The position numbers and the translations under genes are program-made. Under the pieces are notes generated by a model. It was not told the origin of the DNA, made no database searches, and saw only the letters and a program-made list of their open reading frames with translations. A DNA stretch of 64,000 bases from Fodinicurvata fenggangensis DSM 21160 (GTDB taxonomy: Bacteria; Pseudomonadota; Alphaproteobacteria; Kiloniellales; DSM-21159): assembly GCF_000686045.1 (NCBI RefSeq), contig NZ_JMLV01000008.1:62001-126000 (forward strand), read 5' to 3'. How positions within the stretch are numbered: the first letter of the stretch is position 1; each line of letters begins with the position of its first letter. Shown piece after piece: positions 38,130 through 46,979 of the stretch.

Positions 38130-38891
38130 TCAGCGGCCGCCTGAAATCGCAATATTGGCGCCGGAGACGTAACTGCTCTTGCCCGAGAGCAGCCAGACGA
38201 TGGCCTCGGCCACCTCCTCGGCCGCGCCGGCCCGGCCCAGGGGAACGCCGCCCACCATCTTCTCCAAACGCTCGGGCGCACCGGCCGCTGCATGAATTTC
38301 CGTCTCGATCAGGCCCGGAGAAACCGCGTTGACACGAATCCCCTCGCCGCCGAGCTCCTTCGCGGCTCCCTCCGTCAGTGTATCCACGGCCCCCTTGCTG
38401 GCGGCGTAGTGGATCCATTCTCCGGCACCGCCCAGCTGCCCGGCGCGCGAAGAGACATTGACGATGGCACCACCCGCACCGCCGCGGGCGGTCGACATGC
38501 GCAGTGCCGCTTCCTTCATGCAGAGCATCAGGGAGGTAATGTTGATCCGGAAGAGATCATCCAGCATCGCCTGGTCAATCTCGGTCAGGCACTTGATTGG
38601 CCCGGTGATGCCCGCGTTGTTCACAAGGCCATGGAGGCGGCCCAGGCCAGCCGCGTCAAAGGTCTGGAACAGCTCTTCGACATTCCCGGTCGCCATGTCG
38701 AAGGGCTGTGCCACCGCACGGCGCCCTTCTTCTTCCACGGCCTGGATGACGGCATCGGCGGCGCTTTGATTGCTCTTGTAGGTAAGTGCCAGATTGTACC
38801 CGGCCTGTGCAGCAACGCGCGCGGTTGCCGCTCCGATTCCCCGGCTGCCGCCGGTCACGACGACGTAGGCGTCTTGATCCCCGCTTGTCAT
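38130..38891 (-). CDS. Short-chain dehydrogenase/reductase (glucose-dehydrogenase/YgfF-like)
   Basis: A 253-residue SDR, first gene of the minus-strand catabolic operon. VTGGSRGIGAATARVAAQ is at residues 12-29, NNAGITG near 91, NVSSRAGQLGGAGEWIHYAASKGA near 145 includes Ser-Tyr-Lys. GANIAISGGR is the C-terminus. It is divergent from the PEP-mutase-family lyase gene across a 173-bp region in which I see no clear operator. Confidence 0.8.
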   Translation of the reverse strand: MTSGDQDAYVVVTGGSRGIGAATARVAAQAGYNLALTYKSNQSAADAVIQAVEEEGRRAVAQPFDMATGNVEELFQTFDAAGLGRLHGLVNNAGITGPIKCLTEIDQAMLDDLFRINITSLMLCMKEAALRMSTARGGAGGAIVNVSSRAGQLGGAGEWIHYAASKGAVDTLTEGAAKELGGEGIRVNAVSPGLIETEIHAAAGAPERLEKMVGGVPLGRAGAAEEVAEAIVWLLSGKSSYVSGANIAISGGR

Positions 38892-39064
38892 GTCCGTCTC
38901 TGGTCTCCCTCTATAGCCTGTTCTGCGTGCGGCATCAGGCCTTGTTCTGTTTGCCTCCGGACACAGGAAACTGCGCCCTCAGGAATGGTCCAATATACAC
39001 CCTATCGAGCCGGAAGCTTATGGGCTAGGGTTGCTTTTAAAAAATGATAATGGAGGAATGGAAG

Positions 39065-39967
39065 ATGCCCGATCTCAAGCGAAAGCTTGTGCAAGGAAAC
39101 TGTGTGCTTGCGCCTGGCGTTTACGATTGCGTCAGTGCCCGTATCGCCGAGACGGCCGGCTTCGAGGCCATTTCCATATCAGGCTACGGCGTGGAAGCCA
39201 GCAGCTTCGGCCTGCCGGACCTGGGCTTCACCGGTCTGTTCGATATGGTGGAAATCGCCGGACGGATTGTCACAGCCGTTGATGTCCCTGTCATTTGTGA
39301 TGCCGATACCGGCTATGGCGGCCCGGCGCAGGTCTGGGAGACCACCCGCCGCCTGGAGAGCCAGGGTGTACAGGCCATACACATCGAGGATCAGGGAAGC
39401 CCGAAACGCTGTGGCGGCCTGCCCGGCCGCAAGGTGATCCCGATTGACGAAATGACGACGAAGGTCCGGGCAGCCTGTCAGGCGCGGCGCACCTCTGACT
39501 TCCTGGTCATAGCCCGCACGGATGCCAAGGACAGCGAGGGACTCGAAATGGCTGCAGAACGCCTGAACAGCTATTTTGAAGCCGGCGCGGACCTGGGCTT
39601 TGCGGCAGAGAACTACTCATTCGCGGAACTTCAGGAGTTGTCCCGCCTGGTGAATGGCCCCCTGGCGATCTGTGGCGGCGTACCCGGCTGGTCGGGATCC
39701 TTCGAGACAAGTGCAACCTATCGCGACCTGGGAATCGTACTGGTCATCTATCCCTTCACATCGCTTTTCACCGCCGCCCGGGCAATGCAGGACTTCTATC
39801 GGAAGATGAAAGATGCCGACCAGGTTACGCCGGAGCATGCCGATCGAGAAATGACCTCCTTCGACTGGTTCAGTGACTTCATCGACATCGACGGAATGCG
39901 CCAGCGCGAAGAAGCGTCCAGCCGAAACGGTGAACAATTCCAAACCGAAAAGAACAACAAGAGTTGA
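39065..39967 (+). CDS. Isocitrate lyase/PEP mutase superfamily lyase
   Basis: A 300-residue enzyme of the superfamily that cleaves or forms C-C or C-P bonds next to an oxyanion. DADTGYGGP near residue 80 binds Mg, HIEDQG and PKRCGGLPGRKVIP near 115-130 contain the flexible-loop catalytic Cys (KRCG). Candidates include 2-methylisocitrate lyase, dimethylmalate lyase and oxaloacetate decarboxylase. GGAGGA at 39052-39057 fixes ATG 39065. The last 40 residues are unusually charged. It starts the plus-strand operon with the E1 enzyme. Confidence 0.82.
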   Translation: MPDLKRKLVQGNCVLAPGVYDCVSARIAETAGFEAISISGYGVEASSFGLPDLGFTGLFDMVEIAGRIVTAVDVPVICDADTGYGGPAQVWETTRRLESQGVQAIHIEDQGSPKRCGGLPGRKVIPIDEMTTKVRAACQARRTSDFLVIARTDAKDSEGLEMAAERLNSYFEAGADLGFAAENYSFAELQELSRLVNGPLAICGGVPGWSGSFETSATYRDLGIVLVIYPFTSLFTAARAMQDFYRKMKDADQVTPEHADREMTSFDWFSDFIDIDGMRQREEASSRNGEQFQTEKNNKS

Positions 39968-39981
39968 GGTAAGAGACGGAG

Positions 39982-42168
39982 ATGAAGACACAGCAGATCC
40001 GCAACCAGACCCCGATGTACAAACTGTCCCTTGAGGAGAAGGACTGGAAGAGCTTCACGGCGGAAGAGGCCAAGCGCACGCTCACCCTGCTGCTGGGTGC
40101 CCGCCGTTTCGAGGAGGCCATTCTGGATTTGGACAAGCGCGGTCTCGTCCATGGGCCCGCCCATTCCAGCATCGGCCAGGAAGGTGCCACCGCCGGCTGC
40201 CTGGCGGCGCTCGCGCCCACGACGAAGATCACGGCGACCCACCGCGCCCACCACCAGGTCGTGGCCAAGATGCTGCACGCGCTCTGGGCAAAGAACTTCG
40301 ACCCGGCCAAGGCCACGCAGCTGCCCGAGGACATGCGGGAGATCACCCGCACCCTCCTGGCCGACATCCTGGGGCTCAAGGAAGGCTGGTCCGGAGGCCG
40401 GGGCGGCTCCATGCACCTGCGCAACGACGCGGTCGGCGTGGTCGGCACCCAGGCCATCGTCGCCAGCGGCATGGCCATCGGTTGCGGCATCGCCTGGGCC
40501 GAGAAAGTGCGGCAGAGCGGCGATCTGACGGTGGCCTTCTTCGGCGATGGTGCCATCCACCAGGGAACGGCCCACGAGGCCCTCAACCTGGCTGCGCTCT
40601 ATGAGTTGCCCATGATCTTCTTCATGGAGAACAACCAGTATTCCGTATCCATGTCCATCGAGCAGTCGACGCGCGAGAGCGAACTGCTGACCCGGGCCCA
40701 GGGCCATGGCATCCCCTCGCTCAAGCTGAACGGCATGAATCCCCTGGCAGCCTACCGTGCCGCGGAGTGGGCCGGCCGGGAAATCTCGGAAAAGCGCGGG
40801 CCTGTGCTTATCCAGGCGGACGTCTATCGCTACTACCACCAGAGCGCACCCTATCCAGGCAGCGCCTTCGGCTATCGCAGCAAGGACGAGGAGGAGTCAT
40901 GGCGCAAGAAGGACCCCCTCGACTTCCTCATCGCGGAGTTGGACAAGCGAAAGATCCTGGGCAAGGACGACAGCCAGCATATCGACAGCCTGGTAAAGGA
41001 CGCGGTCCAGGCCGCCGTGGACAGCTGCGTCGAGGGGCGTGGCAGCTCCGCGCGCATCAAGCCGGACCTCTGGCCCGATCCCGCCACGGTGGACAACGAC
41101 ATCACCGGCGACCTCAGCGAATTCGAGGGCGCGCGCTTTGCGGAGCCGGAGGATTACGCCGCCAATGAACTGGACGAGTCCCGCCTGATCGATGTCATGC
41201 CACGCGTGGTGGCCGAGCGCATGGCCGAGGACGAGAGCATCTATGTCCTGGGCGAGGATGTCGCCAACATGGGCGGCGGCACGGTGGGCGCCACCAAGGG
41301 GCTGATGGACCGCTTTCCGGAGCGCGTCGTCAACACGCCGATCAACGAGAACGGCTTCTGCAACATGGCCGCCGGCATGGCCTCGGCGGGCCTGAAGCCC
41401 ATCGTCGAACTGATGTACTCGGACTTCATGTTCAACGCGACCGACGCCCTGTTGAACCAGATCGCGAAGATGCGCCACCTTTTCGGCGGCCGCTATTCCG
41501 TACCGCTGGTCCTGCGCTGCCGGATTCCGGGCACGGAAGGCTATGGGTCCCAGCACTCCATGGACCCCTCGGGCATCTTCGCCATGTTCCCGGGCTGGCG
41601 CATCGTGGCACCGGCCACGCCCTTCGACTACGCCGGTCTTATGAACGCGGCCCTGCGCTGCCAGGACCCTGTCCTGGTCGTGGAGCACCAGTCCCTGCAG
41701 AAAAAGACAGGCCCGGTCCCGGAGAAGCTCGACTATCACATTCCCATCGGCAAGGCGCGCAAGGTAGCGGACGGCCACCAGGTAACCCTGCTCACCACCT
41801 TGACCATGTGCGAACTGGCGCGGGAAACAGCAAAAGAGATGGGCATTTCTGCCGACATCCTGGATCTGCGCAGCCTCTCCCAGCGCGATATCGACTACGA
41901 AGCCATCGAGGAGTCGGTCAGGAAGACCAACAATGTGGCCATCGTCGAGCAGAGCACACGTGGCACCAGTCTGGGCGCCTTCCTCTCTGACGAGATCCAG
42001 AGGCGCTGCTTCGACCACCTGGACCAGCCGGTCAAGCGCGTGGTCGGTCGCTGGGCGGCACCCACGGTGTCCAAGGCCCTGGAACAGGCCGCTGTCGCCG
42101 GACGCGGCGACATCGAGGAAACCCTGCGGGAGATGCTGGCCGACACGGCCCAGCGGGCAGCGGCGTGA
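39982..42168 (+). CDS. Fused E1 alpha-beta thiamine-diphosphate dehydrogenase
   Basis: A 728-residue fusion of the two subunits of a 2-oxoacid dehydrogenase E1. Residues 1-370 are E1-alpha: RAHHQVVAKML, GRGGSMHL and the TPP motif GDGAIHQGTAHEALNLA near 195, with MENNQYSVSM. Residues 390-725 are E1-beta: INENGFCNMAAGMA, FMFNATDALLNQIAKMRH, GSQHSMD and EHQSLQKKTG. No E2, E3 or lipoyl domain is encoded nearby, so it may act as a decarboxylase or acyloin synthase, or borrow an E2 from elsewhere. There is no stop or frameshift between halves. Confidence 0.85.
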   Translation: MKTQQIRNQTPMYKLSLEEKDWKSFTAEEAKRTLTLLLGARRFEEAILDLDKRGLVHGPAHSSIGQEGATAGCLAALAPTTKITATHRAHHQVVAKMLHALWAKNFDPAKATQLPEDMREITRTLLADILGLKEGWSGGRGGSMHLRNDAVGVVGTQAIVASGMAIGCGIAWAEKVRQSGDLTVAFFGDGAIHQGTAHEALNLAALYELPMIFFMENNQYSVSMSIEQSTRESELLTRAQGHGIPSLKLNGMNPLAAYRAAEWAGREISEKRGPVLIQADVYRYYHQSAPYPGSAFGYRSKDEEESWRKKDPLDFLIAELDKRKILGKDDSQHIDSLVKDAVQAAVDSCVEGRGSSARIKPDLWPDPATVDNDITGDLSEFEGARFAEPEDYAANELDESRLIDVMPRVVAERMAEDESIYVLGEDVANMGGGTVGATKGLMDRFPERVVNTPINENGFCNMAAGMASAGLKPIVELMYSDFMFNATDALLNQIAKMRHLFGGRYSVPLVLRCRIPGTEGYGSQHSMDPSGIFAMFPGWRIVAPATPFDYAGLMNAALRCQDPVLVVEHQSLQKKTGPVPEKLDYHIPIGKARKVADGHQVTLLTTLTMCELARETAKEMGISADILDLRSLSQRDIDYEAIEESVRKTNNVAIVEQSTRGTSLGAFLSDEIQRRCFDHLDQPVKRVVGRWAAPTVSKALEQAAVAGRGDIEETLREMLADTAQRAAA

Positions 42169-42905
42169 TGAAGGAGCTGCCGAGCGGCCTCAATCTCGAG
42201 GGCAAGCAGATTGTCATCACCGGCGCGGCGGGCGGCATCGGAGCCGCGGTCGCACGCCTTTCGGCCCAGCTGGGTGCGGACCTGGTCCTGACCGACCGCG
42301 GTGGCCTGGAGCCGCTGAAGGAGGAACTGGAGGCCCAGGGCACCCGCGTCCGGGCGCAAGCCTGCGACATCTCGGACCGGCGCAGCGTGGAACAGCTGAT
42401 CGGCGAGGCCGGGCGCATCGACGGCCTGGTCGCGCTGGCCGCCATGTGCCCCTGGGACGACTGGATGGAAGACGGCTGGGATGCCGTCTTCGACGAGGTC
42501 ATGCAGACCAATGTCCTGAGCGTGATCCACTGCGCGCGCGCCTGCCTGCCGGTGATGCAGGAGCAGAAGGACGGACGCATGGTCATCGTCAGTTCGGTGG
42601 CGGGACGGATGGGTGGCCTGAACGCCAGTCCGCATTATGTCGCCTCCAAGGGCGGCGTGAACACCCTGGTCAAGTGGCTGGCCCGGCGTGCCTCTCCCCA
42701 CGGCGTCCTGGTCAATGGCGTGGCGCCGGGGGCGACCTCCTCGCCCATGACACACGGCCAGGACTTCGATCTCTCCCGCATTCCGCTCGGCCGCATGGCC
42801 GATCCTGAGGAGATCGCCTGGCCGATCGTCTTCCTGCTGACCGGTGCCGCCAGCTACATGTCCGGGACCATCCTGGACGTTAACGGCGGCGTCTTCATGA
42901 ACTGA
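42168..42905 (+). CDS. Short-chain dehydrogenase/reductase
   Basis: A 245-residue SDR. ITGAAGGIGAAVARLSAQ is near residue 16; VIVSSVAGRMGGLNASPHYVAS near 140 supplies Ser and Tyr. The ATG overlaps the TGA of the E1 gene (TGATG), so the two are translationally coupled. Its substrate is presumably a product of the TPP enzyme, for instance an acyloin or 2-hydroxyketone; that is inference from coupling. Confidence 0.8.
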   Translation: MKELPSGLNLEGKQIVITGAAGGIGAAVARLSAQLGADLVLTDRGGLEPLKEELEAQGTRVRAQACDISDRRSVEQLIGEAGRIDGLVALAAMCPWDDWMEDGWDAVFDEVMQTNVLSVIHCARACLPVMQEQKDGRMVIVSSVAGRMGGLNASPHYVASKGGVNTLVKWLARRASPHGVLVNGVAPGATSSPMTHGQDFDLSRIPLGRMADPEEIAWPIVFLLTGAASYMSGTILDVNGGVFMN

Positions 42906-42919
42906 AGGAGCCTTTCCTC

Positions 42920-43693
42920 ATGAGCTTCCAGGACCTGCTGGACACGCCAGCGCCGATCCTCGGCACCTGGTCCCAGATTGCCTCCGCCGAAGTCGTCGAC
43001 ATCATCGGCGCCTCGGGCTTTGCCTTCACCATCATCGACACAGAGCACGGCGTCTTCGGGCTGGAAACAGCCGCCGACCTTGTACGGGCCTGCAACGCCA
43101 ACCGCCTGGAGCCCATCGTGCGCGTACCCACCAATGAATCCTGGATGATCATGAAGGCCCTGGATGCGGGCGCCGGAACGGTCCTGGTGCCGAAGATCGA
43201 ATCAGCCGAGGCGGCCAAGGCAGCCGTCGCCGCAGCACGCTATGAACCCCATGGACGGCGCGGTGCCTGCCCCTGCGTGCGCTCGGGCGAGCAGTTCGTG
43301 CGCAACTGGCCGGCCTATGCCCAGGAGGCCAACCGCTCCAGCGGAGTCATCGCACTCGTCGAGAGCCCGGCCGGTGTAGAAGCCTTTCCGGAAATTGCCG
43401 CGACAGACGGGCTGAAAGCCGTCCTCTTCGGTCCCTTCGACCTCTCCGTCGCCATGGGCAAGGAGGGCGATTTCCGCCACCCTGAAGTCGTGGCAGCCCT
43501 GGAGGCCATGACGGCCCAGGCCAGGACAGCGGACCTGCCGGTCATCATGCCCGTCTTCTCGCCGGACATGGACCAGGCACGCAGGGAAATGCGGGATTGG
43601 CAGGCCCAGGGCGTCAGCGCTTTCACAATTGGAACCGACAAGCTGCTGCTCGCGGACTATTGCAGCCGCTATACTGGCCATCTGAAGCGCTGA
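42920..43693 (+). CDS. HpcH/HpaI-family class II aldolase
   Basis: A 257-residue metal-dependent aldolase. DTEHGVFGLE near residue 39, VLVPKIESAEAAKAAV near 88, GRRGACPCVRSG and ALVESPAGVEAFPEIA near 145 match the 2-dehydro-3-deoxyglucarate / 4-hydroxy-2-oxoheptanedioate aldolase family. It splits 4-hydroxy-2-oxoacids into pyruvate (or another oxoacid) and an aldehyde. It is the last gene of the plus operon, so the aldehyde or 2-oxoacid could feed the SDR or the E1 enzyme. Confidence 0.84.
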   Translation: MSFQDLLDTPAPILGTWSQIASAEVVDIIGASGFAFTIIDTEHGVFGLETAADLVRACNANRLEPIVRVPTNESWMIMKALDAGAGTVLVPKIESAEAAKAAVAAARYEPHGRRGACPCVRSGEQFVRNWPAYAQEANRSSGVIALVESPAGVEAFPEIAATDGLKAVLFGPFDLSVAMGKEGDFRHPEVVAALEAMTAQARTADLPVIMPVFSPDMDQARREMRDWQAQGVSAFTIGTDKLLLADYCSRYTGHLKR

Positions 43694-43705
43694 AACGGCG
43701 GGGCG

Positions 43706-44983
43706 CTATTTCTTTGACCTGATCTCCGCGACGACCGTCTCGGCCACATCTCCGCGCACCTCGCCGCGTCGGGCCAGCTCCGCGGCCACTTCGGCGATCT
43801 CCTCGCCGACGGCGCCGGCGGCAATGGCCACGTTCTGGGCATGCAATGTCATGTGCCCCTTCTGGATGCCCACCGTCGCCAGGGCCTTGAGCGCCGCGAA
43901 GTTCTGGGCCAGGCCGACGGCGGCCACGATGCCCGAGAACTCGACTACGTTCTGCACGCCCAGGATCTTCAGGCAGACCTGCGCCATGGGGTGCACCTTG
44001 GTGGCGCCGCCCACGAGCCCCAGCGACAGGGGCAGCTCGATGCTGCCCGCCAGGTCTCCATCGGCCGTCTTCTCGTAATGACTGAGCGGACGATAGGCGT
44101 CGGAAGACGCAGCATAGGCATGGGCGCCGGCCTCGATCGCTCGGGTGTCGTTTCCGGTGGCCAGGGCCACGGCGGAGATTCCGTTCATGATCCCCTTGTT
44201 GTGGGTGGCGGCGCGGTAAGGATCAACCTCGGCGAACTCGGCCGCATCCAGCATGGCATCTACGATCTCCGTCCCGCCGATCGCCTCCTTGGGCCAGACT
44301 GCCCTGGCCCGGGCAAGGCGCCGGTCGGCCAGGTTCGAGAGGATGCGCAGGTGATGCCGGCCTCCGGTCCAGGAGGCCAGCGTCGGCGCCAGGCGCTCCG
44401 CCATGGTGTTCACGGCATTGGCGCCCATCGCATCCTTCGTATCGACGATGATGTGGGTGATCACCATTGCCCCAGAGGCAGATGGGAGGACACGGACCTC
44501 CAAGTCGCGGAAGCCGCCGCCCAGCTTGACCAGCATCGGATCGCAGCCATTGCAGATTTCTTCAATCTCTGCCTTGCGCTCCAGGATCTTGGCACGCCCG
44601 GCCCAGGGATCGGAAAGGCCGAGAATCTGGATCTGGGCGATCATTTCCGTGGCGCTGAGGGAGGTGTGGAACCCACCGCTATCCCGGCATTGGCGCGCCG
44701 CATTGCTGGCCGCCGCGATCACCGAGGACTCCTCGGTGGCCATGGGAACCAGGACATCGCGTTCGTCCACGGTCAGGTTCGTGGCAATGCCAAGCGGTAC
44801 GCCGAAACTGGAAACAGCGTTCTCGACCAGGCGGTCCGCCAAATCGAACGGCAGGGATTCCTTGGACAGCAGCCTGTCGATATCCTCCTGCGCCAGGCCG
44901 GCCATGTCCTTAACGGCATCGAGTCTTTCTTCGCGGGAAAGCTTGTAGAAACCGCCGATACGCGAAGACTTCTGCTCACTCAT
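43706..44983 (-). CDS. mvaA: Degradative (class II) hydroxymethylglutaryl-CoA reductase
   Basis: A 425-residue class II HMG-CoA reductase, which in catabolism oxidises mevalonate to HMG-CoA. The catalytic residues are recognisable: Glu in TEESSVIAAASNAAR near residue 83, Lys in HNKGIMNGI near 265, Asp in ATGNDTRA near 281, and the His in KGHMTLHAQN near 380. ATG 44983 is preferred over GTG 44989. It is the last gene of the TRAP transporter operon (36 bp after DctM), which points to mevalonate uptake and use. No HMG-CoA lyase (mvaB) is seen in the window. Confidence 0.9.
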   Translation of the reverse strand: MSEQKSSRIGGFYKLSREERLDAVKDMAGLAQEDIDRLLSKESLPFDLADRLVENAVSSFGVPLGIATNLTVDERDVLVPMATEESSVIAAASNAARQCRDSGGFHTSLSATEMIAQIQILGLSDPWAGRAKILERKAEIEEICNGCDPMLVKLGGGFRDLEVRVLPSASGAMVITHIIVDTKDAMGANAVNTMAERLAPTLASWTGGRHHLRILSNLADRRLARARAVWPKEAIGGTEIVDAMLDAAEFAEVDPYRAATHNKGIMNGISAVALATGNDTRAIEAGAHAYAASSDAYRPLSHYEKTADGDLAGSIELPLSLGLVGGATKVHPMAQVCLKILGVQNVVEFSGIVAAVGLAQNFAALKALATVGIQKGHMTLHAQNVAIAAGAVGEEIAEVAAELARRGEVRGDVAETVVAEIRSKK

Positions 44984-45024
44984 TGTCACAACTCACAATT
45001 TTGCGGATTTGCATACCCTGCGCC

Positions 45025-46368
45025 CTATCCCAGGACACGCGGCAACCAGAGAATAACACTGGGGAACGCCAGGCAGAATGCCAGCCCCACAAGTTGAAGC
45101 ATGACAAAGGGCAGAATGCTGCCGTAGATGTCCTTCATGGAGATTTCCGGAGGCGCCACACCCTTCAGGTAGAAAAGCGCGTATCCGAAGGGCGGTGTCA
45201 GGAACGAGGTCTGCAGGTTCACGGCCACCAGGATGGCAAACCACACCAGACGTTCCCCGCTGTGCATGTCCAATCCGAATTCAAGGCTCGCAACGATGGG
45301 CGCGAACAGTGGCAGCACCACATAGCTGATCTCGATCCACTCCAGGAAGAAACCGAGGATGAAAATGATCAGCATGAGGACGATCAAAGTACCGTAAGGG
45401 CCGGTTCCCAGTGCCGTCGTGGCATCGAAGATCATGTCCTCGCCGCCGATGCGCTTGAAAATGGCGCTGAAACAGGTCGCACCGATTGCCACGAAGAGAA
45501 TCATGGCGGAGGTCTTGCCTGTCTCGTACACGCAGCTGCGCAGGGTATCGAGGTTCAGCGTCCGGTTGATGGCCGCCAGAAGGATCGTCCCCGCAGCGCC
45601 AACAGCCGCCGCCTCCGTGGGGGTTGCAATGCCCGCGATGATGGACCCCAGCACCCCCATGATCAGCAGGATGGGTGCAATCAGGTCCTTCGCCAACTGC
45701 AGGATGATCGAAAGCCGCCCGCTGTCGTCCTCGATGACATTCACCGGAGCCTTGTGTGGCTGGAGAATGGCAACGGCAATGATGTAGCCGATGTAGATCA
45801 CACCAAGCAGCAAGCCGGGCAGGATTGCGGCCGTGAAGAGATCACCTACGGAAATGCGCAGAATATCCCCGACAAGCACCAGCATGATGCTGGGCGGGAT
45901 GAGAATTCCCAATGTTCCCGCGGCGCACACGGTTCCGACGGCCAGAGACTTGTCATATCCCTGTTTCATCATGACCGGAAGCGACAGCATGGCGAGCATC
46001 ACGACGGAGGCACCAATGATCCCGGTCGAGGCCGCCATGACGATTCCAAGCAGCGCCACGGACACGGCCAGACCGCCTCGCATCCCCACGAAAAGCCGCT
46101 CCAAGGACAGAAGCAGGTTTCTGGCCAAGCCGGACTTCTCCAGCATCAGTCCCATGAACACGAACAGGGGCACGGCCAGCAGAAGCCAGTTTCCGATGAC
46201 GCCCGTGAAGGTCCGATTGACCACCGAGCCAAGAAACAGGAAGGGCAGGTCGGCGATGAACGTGAAAAGGATGCCGAGGCCGGCCAGGACAAACGCGACG
46301 GGATAGCCCGTGAAGATCCCCCCCATCAGGGCCAGGATCATCAGAAGCGGGAGTGTGTATTCACCCAT
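45025..46368 (-). CDS. TRAP transporter large permease (DctM family)
   Basis: A 447-residue membrane protein with about 12 hydrophobic segments. Conserved DctM features include LAVPLFVFMGLMLEKSGLA near residue 55 and IPPSIMLVLVGDILRISVGD near 155. It forms the sodium-coupled channel with the small permease. Its start overlaps the stop of the small permease by 8 bp. Substrate is inferred as mevalonate from the following mvaA. Confidence 0.9.
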   Translation of the reverse strand: MGEYTLPLLMILALMGGIFTGYPVAFVLAGLGILFTFIADLPFLFLGSVVNRTFTGVIGNWLLLAVPLFVFMGLMLEKSGLARNLLLSLERLFVGMRGGLAVSVALLGIVMAASTGIIGASVVMLAMLSLPVMMKQGYDKSLAVGTVCAAGTLGILIPPSIMLVLVGDILRISVGDLFTAAILPGLLLGVIYIGYIIAVAILQPHKAPVNVIEDDSGRLSIILQLAKDLIAPILLIMGVLGSIIAGIATPTEAAAVGAAGTILLAAINRTLNLDTLRSCVYETGKTSAMILFVAIGATCFSAIFKRIGGEDMIFDATTALGTGPYGTLIVLMLIIFILGFFLEWIEISYVVLPLFAPIVASLEFGLDMHSGERLVWFAILVAVNLQTSFLTPPFGYALFYLKGVAPPEISMKDIYGSILPFVMLQLVGLAFCLAFPSVILWLPRVLG

Positions 46369-46963
46369 TGGTTTCTTGTGTTCCTCTACCCTGTTCGCTG
46401 TCCGACCCGGACAGCAGTGCGCCCAGGTTTTCGAGAATCCGTCCCAGTCCTGCCAAGAAGAGCATGCAGAGCCCGATGGTCAGAACCGACTTGACCAGGT
46501 AGCGATCCGCCAGGCCGCCGTAGTCCGAACCTTCTCCGGAGCGATAGGCCATGTCGACGAAGCCCAGGGACAACCAGGCAATCAGGGCACAGTAGGGCAG
46601 CAGCAGGACGAGATCGCCAACGATGTCGATGATCCGCCGCCATTTCTGCCCGACGTTCGCATAGATCAGGTCCACCCTTACATGATGGTTCTCGCGCAAG
46701 GCATAGGCGCCGCCCAGCATGATCATGACGGCAAAGAGGTGCCATTGCAGTTCGACCAAACCGGTAAGGTTCAACTGATTGGAGAAAAGCAGGATGCGGT
46801 CGTTCCACTGGGCGATGGTGCCCACGCCGAACAGACTTCCGATCACAACCCAGAGCGCTGCCACGATCACCGGCAGAATCAGCCAGGATGCCAAACGACC
46901 GGGCCACGCGCTGGCCTCTCCCAGCGCGCGGCCCACTCGTTCTATTCCTTTGAAAAAGGACAT
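46361..46963 (-). CDS. TRAP transporter small permease (DctQ family)
   Basis: A 200-residue membrane protein with four hydrophobic segments (about 22-42, 68-88, 110-130, 148-168). AYALRENHHVRVDLIYANV near residue 85 is the DctQ family signature. It lies 16 bp after the binding-protein gene and overlaps the DctM gene, in the standard P-Q-M order. Confidence 0.88.
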   Translation of the reverse strand: MSFFKGIERVGRALGEASAWPGRLASWLILPVIVAALWVVIGSLFGVGTIAQWNDRILLFSNQLNLTGLVELQWHLFAVMIMLGGAYALRENHHVRVDLIYANVGQKWRRIIDIVGDLVLLLPYCALIAWLSLGFVDMAYRSGEGSDYGGLADRYLVKSVLTIGLCMLFLAGLGRILENLGALLSGSDSEQGRGTQETNG

Positions 46964-46979
46964 GGGTCAGGAACCCTGA

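Noticed and set aside
39982-42168. E1 fusion as an assembly artefact joining two genes
   Set aside because: The frame is continuous with normal linker composition and no stop or start remnants; both halves are complete.
42920-43693. HpcH-family gene as the missing HMG-CoA lyase for the mevalonate operon
   Set aside because: It is a class II aldolase with the DTEHG and PKIES pattern, not an HMG-CoA lyase, and is on the opposite strand in another operon.
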